This document shows, piece by piece, positions 49,591 through 57,545 of a stretch of DNA of 64,000 nucleotides. Both the position numbers and the translations under genes were made by a program. The stretch covers positions 62,001 to 126,000 of the forward strand of contig NZ_JAGIZB010000013.1 of NCBI RefSeq assembly GCF_017813395.1. The letters are read 5' to 3'. This DNA is from Pararoseomonas baculiformis. GTDB taxonomy: Bacteria > Pseudomonadota > Alphaproteobacteria > Acetobacterales > Acetobacteraceae. Numbering within the stretch: the first letter of the stretch is position 1; every line of letters starts with the position of its first letter. Below the pieces are notes generated by a model. It saw only the letters and a list, made by a program, of their open reading frames with translations. It searched no databases and was not told where the DNA came from.

Positions 49591-51921
49591 TTACGCCGCC
49601 CGTGCGGCTTCACCCTGGCGGATCGCGCGCCACACCTTTTCCGGCGTCAGCGGCATGTCGAGATGGGCGACGCCCAGCGCGTCGCAGACGGCCGAGACGA
49701 TGGCGGGCGGCGCGCCGCAGGCTCCCCCCTCCCCCGCGCCCTTCACGCCGAGCTCGTTGGTCGGGGTCGGCACGATGTTGAGGGCCAGGTCGAAGCCGCA
49801 GGCGTCGCCGGCGCGCGGCATGCAGTAGTCCTGAAAGGTGCTGGTGAGGAACTGGCCGCTTTCCGGATCGTAGCGCGCCTCCTCCATCAGCGCCTGGCCG
49901 ATGCCGGTCATGATGCCGCCATGCATCTGCCCGTGGACCAGCATGGGATTGATGACCTTGCCCACATCATCCACGGCGGCGTAGCGGACGAGCTCGACGC
50001 GCCCGGTCTCGGGGTCGATCTCCACCTCGGCGACATGGCACCCGTTGGGGAAGTTGCACTCCGTGTCGCGCGTGTAGGTCAGCGCCTCATCGAGGCCGGG
50101 CGCCTCTCCCGCTGGCAACTGCGCCGGATCCTGGGCTGCGGCGATGACGCGGGACCAGTCCAGGCCAAGATCCGTGCCGGCGACGCGGAACCGCCCGTTC
50201 TCCAGTTCCACATCCTCCGGCGAGGCTTCCAGGAGATGGGCCGCGATCCGGCGGGCCTTCGCCACCACGGCATCGCTGGCGCGCAGCACCGCCACCCCGC
50301 CCATCTGGGAGGAGCGGGAGCCGCCCGTTCCCGTGCCTTTCTCGACCGCGTCCGTGTCGCCCTGGATGAAGCGGATCTTCTCTGGGTCCAGGCCGAGCCG
50401 TTCGGCCACGATCTGCGCGAAAGCCGTCTCATGCCCCTGGCCGTGGCTGAAGGTGCCGACGCGGATTTCCGCATCGCCCTCGGGGGTCATGGAAAGGCGG
50501 GCCCATTCGCTGGTCAGCCCGCCCGAGGCCTCGATGAAATAGCCCAGCCCGATGCCGCGCAGCCTGCCGCGTGCCCGCGCCGCGGCATGCCGGGCGGGGA
50601 AGCCGTGCCAATCGGCGATGCGCAGGGCCATGGCCTGGGTTTCCGGGAAGTCACCGCTGTCGATCAGGTTCCCGACCGTGTTGCGATAGGGCATCTGCTC
50701 CGGCCGCACATAGTTGCGGCGGCGGATCTCGTCCCGCCCGATGCCGAAGGCCAGCGCGGCCTTGTCGAAGAGGCGCTCCATCACATAGGCGGTCTCCGGG
50801 CGGCCGGCGCCACGGAAGCTGTCGGTCGGCACGGTGTTGGTGAAGACGCAGCGCACCTGGTTGTGGATGGCCTGCACGTCATAGACCGTGCCCATCACCC
50901 GTGCTCCGCCAGTGGTGGGGATGCGCGGTCCCATGTCCTGCAGGTAGGCGCCCATGCCCGCGATGGTGCGGATGCGGACGCCGAGGCACCTGCCATTCCC
51001 GTCCAGCGCCATTTCCGCATGGGTCACCTGGTCGCGCCCATGCGGGTCAGACTGGAAGGTTTCGGTGCGGCCGGCGAGCCACTTCACGGGGCGGCCGAGA
51101 CGCCTGGCGGCCCAGAGGACCATGACGTTCTCGGGCACCAGCTTGCCGCGCACGCCGAAGCCGCCGCCCACATCGGGGGAGACGACCCGGATCATCTCGG
51201 GCGGCACGCCGAAGGCATGCTTCGCCAGGTTGTCCCGGATGCGGTGCGCCCCCTGGCTCGGCCCGTGGAAGAGGTAGCGGCCCGTGGCGGCGTCCCACTC
51301 GCCCAGCGCGACGCGGGGCTCCATGGGGTTGGCAACCATGCGGTTGTTCACGAGATCCACCGAGACGGCGCGCTGCGCGCGGGCGAAGGCCGCGTCCGTC
51401 TCCTCCGCACGGCCGCTGTCCCAGGTGACGGCCGTGTTGTCCGGGCATTCCGGCCAGATGGCGGGGGCACCCTGCGCCACGGCGCCGGCCGTGTCCACGA
51501 TGGCGGGGAGCGGCTCGTACTCCACCTCCACCAGCTCCGCCGCATCGAGTGCCTGCTGGCGCGTCCCGGCGACAATCAACGCGACCGGATCGCCGACGAA
51601 GCGCACCCGCTCGGTCTGCAGCACCTCGCGCTTCGGATCGAAGAGGGGCCGGTCCTTGCCGGGCACGTCGAACAGGGTGGGCAGGCGGCCGATGCCGTCC
51701 GCGGCGGCGTCATGGCCCGTGAGGACCAGCAGGACGCCCGGCGCCGCCCGCGCCGCTTCAGTGCCGATGGAGAGGATGCGGGCATGCGCATGGGGGGAAC
51801 GCAGGATCACGGCCTGGGCGCAGCCCGGCGGGTCCATGTCGTCCGTGTAGCGGCCGCGCCCGGTGAGAAGGCGCACGTCTTCGCGCCGCCGCACCGGCTG
51901 GCCGATCCCGTATTTCTCCAT
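49591..51921 (-). CDS. Xanthine dehydrogenase/CoxL-family molybdopterin-binding subunit
   Basis: 776 residues, full length for the large subunit. It begins YGIGQPVRRREDVRLLTGRGRYTDD, as CoxL-type subunits do, and has VGGGFGVRG, FRGAGRPETAYVMER, the GQGHETAFAQIVAE cofactor loop and GVKGAGEGG with the catalytic glutamate. It would bind molybdopterin cytosine dinucleotide and hydroxylate a heterocycle or aldehyde. The small FeS and FAD subunit genes are not adjacent, which is unusual; it must pair with subunits encoded elsewhere. It is convergent with the amidohydrolase gene. Confidence 0.9.
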   Translation of the reverse strand: MEKYGIGQPVRRREDVRLLTGRGRYTDDMDPPGCAQAVILRSPHAHARILSIGTEAARAAPGVLLVLTGHDAAADGIGRLPTLFDVPGKDRPLFDPKREVLQTERVRFVGDPVALIVAGTRQQALDAAELVEVEYEPLPAIVDTAGAVAQGAPAIWPECPDNTAVTWDSGRAEETDAAFARAQRAVSVDLVNNRMVANPMEPRVALGEWDAATGRYLFHGPSQGAHRIRDNLAKHAFGVPPEMIRVVSPDVGGGFGVRGKLVPENVMVLWAARRLGRPVKWLAGRTETFQSDPHGRDQVTHAEMALDGNGRCLGVRIRTIAGMGAYLQDMGPRIPTTGGARVMGTVYDVQAIHNQVRCVFTNTVPTDSFRGAGRPETAYVMERLFDKAALAFGIGRDEIRRRNYVRPEQMPYRNTVGNLIDSGDFPETQAMALRIADWHGFPARHAAARARGRLRGIGLGYFIEASGGLTSEWARLSMTPEGDAEIRVGTFSHGQGHETAFAQIVAERLGLDPEKIRFIQGDTDAVEKGTGTGGSRSSQMGGVAVLRASDAVVAKARRIAAHLLEASPEDVELENGRFRVAGTDLGLDWSRVIAAAQDPAQLPAGEAPGLDEALTYTRDTECNFPNGCHVAEVEIDPETGRVELVRYAAVDDVGKVINPMLVHGQMHGGIMTGIGQALMEEARYDPESGQFLTSTFQDYCMPRAGDACGFDLALNIVPTPTNELGVKGAGEGGACGAPPAIVSAVCDALGVAHLDMPLTPEKVWRAIRQGEAARAA

Positions 51922-51990
51922 CCCGCTTTCCCCCGTCTTGCTTGCCGCAGAGAGTATAGCGGTGGCCGGGCGGGGGTAAGCGGGAGCGGC

Positions 51991-52404
51991 CTAGCGGGCG
52001 ACTTCCTCGATCGAGTAGCCGAAGGCCGCGACGCCCTCGGAGAGGTAGTCGCCGAAGAGTTCCATGTTCGTCAGGTACTCGGCCGCGCTGCCGTCCTCGT
52101 TCCGCTCCTTCGCCAGGCGGAGGGTCTCCTCCCATTCGGAGGTGTCATAGTCGCCACGGCCGATCCAGGTGAGCGCGATCAGCGCCGCCTGCTCATCCTC
52201 GTTCAGCTCGTTGATCAGGCCCTTCAGCGTGTCGGCCATGGCATCCGGGTCGATCTCGTCGGGGACCTCCGGATCCTGCACATCCTCGTTGGTGGCCTCC
52301 TCCTCGAGCTCGCCCACGCCGCGCGCGGCGTCGATGATCCCCGCGAGTGTCGTGAGGCTGACGACGAGATCCACCTCATCATCCGGGTCCGGCCTGTCGC
52401 TCAT
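51991..52404 (-). CDS. DUF3775 domain protein
   Basis: 137 residues, very acidic. The conserved half is LKGLINELNEDEQAALIALT, WIGRGDYDTSEWEETLRLA and a C-terminal LFGDYLSEGVAAFGYSIEE, which match DUF3775, a small soluble alphaproteobacterial family without known function. It is followed upstream on the same strand by another small acidic protein gene, with 36 bp between. Confidence 0.85.
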   Translation of the reverse strand: MSDRPDPDDEVDLVVSLTTLAGIIDAARGVGELEEEATNEDVQDPEVPDEIDPDAMADTLKGLINELNEDEQAALIALTWIGRGDYDTSEWEETLRLAKERNEDGSAAEYLTNMELFGDYLSEGVAAFGYSIEEVAR

Positions 52405-52440
52405 CTCTCCTGCCCCTCTCCTGGCTTCGCCACGCTCGGC

Positions 52441-52707
52441 CTATTCCTCGCGCCGCTCGATCATGCGGCGCCCGCGGATCGGCGAGATGTCCACCGGCCC
52501 GCCGAGAGCCTGGGCAAGCTCCGACCGGTCCCCGGCCTGGAACTCGCCGGGCGATACGGGCTCGTCGGCCGTTCCGGCCGCCGGGTCCTCCCCGCGCTCC
52601 GGCCCCATGCGGCCATGGGCCTGGCGCCGCGCGCGCGGATTGTCCTGGATCGGGTCCACGCCATTGGCCGTGGCGTCCATGGGATCGCGTTCCGGCTTGT
52701 CGCTCAT
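52441..52707 (-). CDS. Small hydrophilic protein, unknown function
   Basis: 88 residues, starting MSDKPERDPMDATANG and rich in P, G, R, E and D, with no hydrophobic core, so probably disordered. It starts with a motif (MSDKPERD) resembling the start of the DUF3775 protein downstream (MSDRPDPD). The two may derive from one ancestor or share a translation-initiation context. The function is unknown. Confidence 0.6.
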   Translation of the reverse strand: MSDKPERDPMDATANGVDPIQDNPRARRQAHGRMGPERGEDPAAGTADEPVSPGEFQAGDRSELAQALGGPVDISPIRGRRMIERREE

Positions 52708-52843
52708 CTTCGGCCTCCGCTCCTGGTCCTCGACAACGCGACCTTTCAACGGCAGTTGCCGCCCGCCCATGCGCGAGGGAGCCTTGCCAGGGCGGGGCAC
52801 CCGAAGCAGGCTCCGCGCCGTGAACACCGAAGGGGGAAATGCC

Positions 52844-53584
52844 ATGGCGGATCGCTACGCCGTCGTCACCGGGGCAGGGACGGGAATCGGGCGGGCGGCG
52901 GCCCAGGCCCTGCTGGCCGATGGATGGACGGTGGCTGTGATCGGACGCCGGATGGATCCGCTGCAGGAGACCATCGCGGGCCAGGCGCGCGGATTGGCCA
53001 TCGCCGCGGATGTGGGCGAGCGCGACCAGGTGGAGGCCGCCTTCGCCCAGGTGAAGGAGCGCTTCGGGCGGCTGGACCTTCTGTTCAACAACGCGGGTCG
53101 CGGCGCCCCGGCCGTTGATTTCGATGAACTGCCCCATGAGGACTGGCGCGGGGTGGTCGCGGCCAATCTGGATGGAAGCTTCTACTGCGCCCAGGCCGCG
53201 TACCGGATCATGAAGCACCAGTCACCCAGGGGTGGGCGGATCATCAACAACGGTTCGATCAGCGCCCATGCGCCCCGCCCCGGGGCGGCCGCCTATACGG
53301 CCACCAAGCACGCCGTGACCGGGCTGACGAAGCAGATCGCGCTGGATGGCCGCAAGCACGACATCACTGCCAGCCAGATCGACATCGGCAACGCGGCCAC
53401 GCCGATGACGGAGCGCATGACCCGCGGCGTGATGCAGCCCGATGGGTCCATGATGGTGGAGCCCCGGATGGATGTTGCGCATGTCGGCCGGACGGTGGCC
53501 CACATGGCCTCCTTGCCCCTCGACGCGAACATCCCCTTCCTGACCATCATGGCCACGAAGATGCCCTGGCTCGGCCGGGGCTGA
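52844..53584 (+). CDS. Short-chain dehydrogenase/reductase (SDR)
   Basis: 246 residues of classical SDR length. The cofactor motif TGAGTGIG is at 10-17, NNAG follows near residue 85, and the catalytic set is N (ANLDGS), S (INNGSIS), Y and K (YTATKHA). It has a basic RR after the second strand (VIGRRMD), which favours NADP. The substrate is unknown. The ATG follows AGGGGGAA. Its 3' end is bounded by a duplicated hairpin. Confidence 0.92.
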   Translation: MADRYAVVTGAGTGIGRAAAQALLADGWTVAVIGRRMDPLQETIAGQARGLAIAADVGERDQVEAAFAQVKERFGRLDLLFNNAGRGAPAVDFDELPHEDWRGVVAANLDGSFYCAQAAYRIMKHQSPRGGRIINNGSISAHAPRPGAAAYTATKHAVTGLTKQIALDGRKHDITASQIDIGNAATPMTERMTRGVMQPDGSMMVEPRMDVAHVGRTVAHMASLPLDANIPFLTIMATKMPWLGRG

Positions 53585-53603
53585 ACGGCCGGCAACCGGA
53601 CCC

Positions 53604-53645
53604 GGGGGAGCGGCGCCTCCCCCGCGGGGGAGCGGCGCCTCCCCC
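53604..53645. terminator. Two tandem identical 20-bp hairpin units
   Basis: GGGGGAGCGGCGCCTCCCCC occurs at 53604-53623 and again at 53626-53645, separated by GC. Each unit is a 7-bp stem (GGGGGAG/CTCCCCC) with a six-base loop. They lie between the convergent SDR and prenyl synthase genes, so tandem bidirectional terminators are likely. The exact duplication may reflect local copying. Confidence 0.7.
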
Positions 53646-53649
53646 GGTG

Positions 53650-54693
53650 CTACCGCGCCCGGGCGATGCAGAACTCCACGATCCCGGCCAGCGCACGGCG
53701 CTCCTCGCCATCGGGGAAGATGGACAGCGCGTCCAGCGCCCTGGCGCCATATTCGCGGGCCCGCTCGATGGTCGCCTGGAGCGTGCCGCGGGACTGCATG
53801 AGGGCGATGGCCTTTTCCAGGTCTCCGTCGGCCTGGTCCCGCTCCTCCAGCACGCGCCGCCAGAAGACCTGCTCCTCCTCCGCGGCGGAGTTGAAGGCGA
53901 GGAGCACGGGCAGGGTGATCTTTCCCTCCCGGAAGTCGTCGCCCACCGTCTTGCCCAGGGCTGCCTGACTGGCCGAGTAGTCCAGGGCATCATCCACCAG
54001 CTGGAAGGCCACGCCGAGGGTGCGGCCATACTCGCGCAGCGCCTCGGCTTCGGCCTGCGGGCGCTCCGCCACAACGGCACCGACCTCCGTGGCGGCGGCG
54101 AAGAGGGCGGCGGTCTTGCCCTCGATCACCTGCAGGTACTGCTCTTCGGTGGTGGCGGTGTCGTTCTGCGTGACGAGCTGCAGCACCTCGCCCTCCGCGA
54201 TGGTGGCCGAGGCGGTGGCCAGGATGTCCAGCACCCGCAGCGAGCCGTCCGCCACCATGATCTGGAAGGCACGTGCGAACAGGAAGTCGCCCACCAGCAC
54301 GCTCGGCTTGTTGCCGAACACCGCATTGGCGCTCGGGGCGCCGCGGCGGAGGGCGCTTTCATCCACCACGTCATCATGCAGCAGGGTGGCCGTGTGGATG
54401 AACTCCACGCAGGCCGCGAGCGCGACATGGCGCTGCCCCTGATGGCCACAGAGCCTTGCGGCGGCGAGAGTGAGGAGCGGGCGGATCCGCTTGCCGCCCG
54501 CCGCCACGAGATGGGCGGCAAGCTGCGGGATCAGCGCCACGGGGCTCTGCATCCGCTCCACGATCAGGCGGTTGCAGGCTTCGAGATCGTCCCGGACGAG
54601 CGCCGTGAGGGTTTCGAGCGCCTGTTCGGGGTCGCGGGTGCCGGACGCCACCTTGGTGGGCGTGGCGGAGACGGGCGCGGTGGTGGCGCTCAC
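53650..54693 (-). CDS. ispB: Octaprenyl/decaprenyl diphosphate synthase
   Basis: About 347 residues. The aspartate-rich motifs are LLHDDVVDESALRRG (first, FARM region) and FQLVDDALDY (second), with GGKRIRP ahead of them. It extends isoprenoid chains to build the ubiquinone side chain. The start is uncertain: I use GTG 54693, which gives a normal length; a GTG at 54762 would add 23 residues of unusual composition. It is divergent from the DUF2007-methyltransferase pair, an arrangement I recall as common in alphaproteobacteria. Confidence 0.9.
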   Translation of the reverse strand: MSATTAPVSATPTKVASGTRDPEQALETLTALVRDDLEACNRLIVERMQSPVALIPQLAAHLVAAGGKRIRPLLTLAAARLCGHQGQRHVALAACVEFIHTATLLHDDVVDESALRRGAPSANAVFGNKPSVLVGDFLFARAFQIMVADGSLRVLDILATASATIAEGEVLQLVTQNDTATTEEQYLQVIEGKTAALFAAATEVGAVVAERPQAEAEALREYGRTLGVAFQLVDDALDYSASQAALGKTVGDDFREGKITLPVLLAFNSAAEEEQVFWRRVLEERDQADGDLEKAIALMQSRGTLQATIERAREYGARALDALSIFPDGEERRALAGIVEFCIARAR

Positions 54694-54786
54694 GCGGGCA
54701 TTGACCTGTCCATGGGGGGCGGCACCATAACGGGGGGGTGCCCGGGCAGCAACGGCCCCCACCCATCTGCCTCATGACGGAGTGCC

Positions 54787-55005
54787 ATGATCCGCGTCCT
54801 GCTCTCCGAGGGCGATCCGATTCGCCTGGGCTTCCTTCAGGCGCTGCTGCGCGATGGGGGGCTGCGGCCGCTCCTGCTGGATGCGCATATCAGCGCCGTC
54901 GAAGGCCGGATCGGAGCCTTTCCGCAGCGCCTGGCTGTGCCGGAGGAGGAGGAACTCGCCGCAATCCGCATCCTCCGCGAGGCGGGCGAATGGACGGAGC
55001 GCTGA
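54787..55005 (+). CDS. DUF2007 family protein
   Basis: 72 residues. The layout MIRVLLSEGDPIRLGFLQAL, LRDGGLRPLLLDAHISAVEG and RLAVPEEEELAAIRIL is the DUF2007 pattern (putative signal-transducing, ferredoxin-like fold). The gene overlaps the methyltransferase gene by 16 bp, so they are translationally coupled. The function is unknown. Confidence 0.85.
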   Translation: MIRVLLSEGDPIRLGFLQALLRDGGLRPLLLDAHISAVEGRIGAFPQRLAVPEEEELAAIRILREAGEWTER

Positions 55006-55739
55006 CCGGTCCCGTCCACACCCTGCTGGATGGGCAGGTGCGGCTGAGGCAGCCGGCAAAGGGGCTTCGGGCAGGGCTTGATGCGGTGATGCTGGCCGCT
55101 TCCGTCGCGGCCCGCCCCGGCGACACCGTGCTGGACGCCGGTTGCGGTCCGGGCGGTGTGTTCCTTTGCGTCCTCGCGCGATGCCCCGGGGCGCGCGTGG
55201 TGGCCGTGGAGCGCGATCCGGCGCTGGCCGAACTGGCACGGGAGAATGCCGCCCTCAATGGCTGGGCGCACCGGGTGGAGGTTCTGACCGGCGATGTGGC
55301 GGACCCGGCCCTTCGCACCGCCCTTCCCCGCTGCGAACACGCGGTGAGCAACCCGCCTTACTGGCCGGGCGGCACGGCTCCGCCCGAGCCGATCCGCGCC
55401 GGCGCGACCCATGGCGGCGAGACCGGGCTTGTGCCCTGGGCGCGGCTGCTGGGCGCGGTGCTGGGGAGGGCCGGCCGGGCCAGCCTTGTCCTGCCGGCGG
55501 CGCGGCTCGATGACGGCGTGCTGGCCTTCCGGAAGGCCGGGCTGGGAGGGATCGAAGTGATGCCGTTCTGGCCGCGTGCCGGGCGCCCGGCCAAGCGCGT
55601 GCTGCTGCGGGCCCGGCATGCGCCGCGGGCGCCGCTGACCTTGCTGCCCGGCCTGACACTGCACGGCCCCGACGGATGGACCGTGGAGGCCGACAAGATT
55701 CTCAAAGGGGGCGGGCTACATTGGGGCGAAGGACCGTAG
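54990..55739 (+). CDS. tRNA1(Val) (adenine-N6)-methyltransferase-like protein (TrmN6/YfiC family)
   Basis: 249 residues. A SAM-dependent Rossmann methyltransferase with motif I LDAGCGPGGVFLCVLAR near residue 48, motif II acidic VAVERDPAL, and the N6-adenine catalytic motif NPPYW. The N-terminus LLDGQVRLRQPAKGLRAGLD is characteristic of TrmN6-like proteins. It probably methylates an adenine in tRNA, though an RNA or protein target cannot be excluded. It starts inside the DUF2007 gene. Confidence 0.88.
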   Translation: MDGALTGPVHTLLDGQVRLRQPAKGLRAGLDAVMLAASVAARPGDTVLDAGCGPGGVFLCVLARCPGARVVAVERDPALAELARENAALNGWAHRVEVLTGDVADPALRTALPRCEHAVSNPPYWPGGTAPPEPIRAGATHGGETGLVPWARLLGAVLGRAGRASLVLPAARLDDGVLAFRKAGLGGIEVMPFWPRAGRPAKRVLLRARHAPRAPLTLLPGLTLHGPDGWTVEADKILKGGGLHWGEGP

Positions 55740-55807
55740 GACGGTGTCCCTTGCCGATGCTGGCATCGACTTCCCCGGCCCGCGGCGGTTCGGTCCTACC
55801 CGGGCGG

Positions 55808-55825
55808 TCCGGTGCACCCACCGGA
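55808..55825. terminator. Hairpin between convergent genes
   Basis: TCCGGTG (55808-55814) and CACCGGA (55819-55825) form a perfect 7-bp stem with loop CACC, followed by GCCTTAT. It lies between the TrmN6-like gene and the convergent small gene. Confidence 0.5.
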
Positions 55826-55838
55826 GCCTTATCGGTCC

Positions 55839-56114
55839 TCAGGCTTCCTTATCCGGATGGCGGAGAAGCCAGAGCCGCTCATGGGCGGCGACCAGGCTTT
55901 CCATGTTCTTGCGGCGGTTCGTATCGGGGGAGGTGACGCGCCGCGTGATCATCATCTCGAGGATGCGGAGCATCTCCTCCGCCACCTCGTAGTCGCCTTG
56001 GTCGCAGGCATGATGGAAGGCGATCAGGATCTTGTCCGTCAGCCGGCGGGTGTGCCTCGGCGCGGCGGGAGGACGCCCGGCCTGCTTTGTCCCCTCTGGC
56101 TCATCCGCAGCCAT
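55839..56114 (-). CDS. Conserved small alphaproteobacterial protein, unknown function
   Basis: 91 residues, predicted all-helical. The core LTDKILIAFHHACDQGDYEV, AEEMLRILEMMITRR, NMESLVAAHERLWLLRHP recurs in alphaproteobacteria as far as I recall, without known function. The first 20 residues are disordered (EGTKQAGRPPAAPR). The ATG is preceded by GGGAGG at about 12 bases. Confidence 0.75.
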   Translation of the reverse strand: MAADEPEGTKQAGRPPAAPRHTRRLTDKILIAFHHACDQGDYEVAEEMLRILEMMITRRVTSPDTNRRKNMESLVAAHERLWLLRHPDKEA

Positions 56115-56325
56115 GCAGCTTGCAACCTCCCAACCCGATCAGATCGGCGCCCTTGCAGGCAGCGACTCCCTCCGAGAGGGAACAGGCGGTCACCATAGCG
56201 AGCGAAATTGTTATCGTGAACGGGGCTGACCTACTTCACCCCCCATCCAATGCGGCAGCGTTGCAGCTTAGACGCAGTTAATGTTACCCCAAGGCAACAG
56301 GTTGGAAGAGCAGTGCTGGTAGGAA

Positions 56326-56350
56326 GGGGCGGCTGGCAGGCAGCCGCCCC
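56326..56350 (-). terminator. Terminator after nrdB
   Basis: GGGGCGGCTG (56326-56335) and CAGCCGCCCC (56341-56350) form a perfect 10-bp stem with a five-base loop, 8 bp after the nrdB stop. On the minus strand it is followed by CTTCCT, a weak U-rich tail. Confidence 0.75.
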
Positions 56351-56358
56351 CTGCCATT

Positions 56359-57426
56359 TCAGTGGCGCGGCGCCTCGCCCAGGAGGATCTCGCCCTGTGG
56401 CTGGGGAGAGCCGTTAAAGGCGTGGTCCGCGAAGGCCTCTTCCCAGGTCCCTTCGGTCGAGGCACGGGAATACTCCGTCGCCCGGTTCTCGAAGAAATTG
56501 GTGTGCTCGACGGCGTTGAGCATCTCGTCCAGCCAGGGAAGCGGGTTCTTCTCGATGTGGTAGAGCGGTTCGAGACCGAGCTGCTGCAGGCGCCTGTCAG
56601 CGATGAAGCGGATATACTGCTTCGTCTGCTCCGCATCGAGGCCCTCGACGCCGCCCATGCTGAAGGCGAGGTCGATGAAGGCGTCCTCATGGTCCACGAT
56701 GGTGGCGCAGATCAGGTAGAGGTCGCGGCGCAGTTCCTCGGTCCAGATCTCCGGGTTCTCCTGCACGAAGGTGCGGAAGAGGCGGATGACGGAGAGGCAG
56801 TGCAGCGTCTCGTCGCGGACCGACCAGGAGACGATCTGGCCCATCCCCTTCATCTTGTTGTGCCGCGGGAAGTTCATGAGGATGGCGAAGGAGGCGAAGA
56901 GCTGCAGCCCCTCGGTGAAGGCACCGAAGGCGGCGAGGGTCTTCGCGATCTCGGTCTTACTTTCGACCGAGAAGTTCTGCATGTAGTCGTACTTGTCCTT
57001 CATCTCCTTGTATTTGAGGAAGGCCGAGTACTCGAGTTCCGGCATGCCAATCGTATCGAGCAGATGGCTGTAGGCCGCGATATGAATCGTCTCGATGTTG
57101 GAGAAGGCCGACAGCATCATGAGCACTTCCGTCGGCTTGAACACCTGGGAATAGTGCTTCATGTAGCAGTTGTTCACCTCGACATCCGCCTGGGTGAAGA
57201 AGCGGAAGATCTGCGTCAGCAGGTTCTTCTCGCCCGGCGTGAGGTTCTTCTGCCAGTCCTTCACGTCATCGGCCATCGGGACTTCTTCCGGCAGCCAGTG
57301 CAGGCGCTGCTGGGTCAGCCAGGCGTCATAGGCCCAGGGATAGCGGAAGGGCTTGTAGACCGGGTTGGAGGTCAGGAGGTCGAACTGCACGGGCAGTTCG
57401 TCGGGGGATACGGCGCCGTCGGGCAT
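56359..57426 (-). CDS. nrdB: Class I ribonucleotide reductase, beta subunit
   Basis: 355 residues. Metal and radical residues align with E. coli NrdB in spacing: D81 (TQADVEVNNCY), E112 and H115 (NIETIHIAAY) and the radical tyrosine Y119. A second set is visible in VRDETLH and IVDHEDAFIDL. It makes and stores the tyrosyl radical that NrdA uses to reduce ribonucleotides. It has no N-terminal ATP-cone. AGGAAA precedes the ATG. It follows nrdA on the same strand with 119 bp between, so the two probably share a transcript. Confidence 0.96.
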   Translation of the reverse strand: MPDGAVSPDELPVQFDLLTSNPVYKPFRYPWAYDAWLTQQRLHWLPEEVPMADDVKDWQKNLTPGEKNLLTQIFRFFTQADVEVNNCYMKHYSQVFKPTEVLMMLSAFSNIETIHIAAYSHLLDTIGMPELEYSAFLKYKEMKDKYDYMQNFSVESKTEIAKTLAAFGAFTEGLQLFASFAILMNFPRHNKMKGMGQIVSWSVRDETLHCLSVIRLFRTFVQENPEIWTEELRRDLYLICATIVDHEDAFIDLAFSMGGVEGLDAEQTKQYIRFIADRRLQQLGLEPLYHIEKNPLPWLDEMLNAVEHTNFFENRATEYSRASTEGTWEEAFADHAFNGSPQPQGEILLGEAPRH

Positions 57427-57545
57427 GGCGACTTTCCTGCTGGGCTTGAGACAAGGGTGCAGCGTCACCGGCGGGCAGCGCACCCCGCCGGTTCTGGACG
57501 AGATAGCGACCGCCGGCTCCGGCGGTCGAATCACGTCAGGTTACG

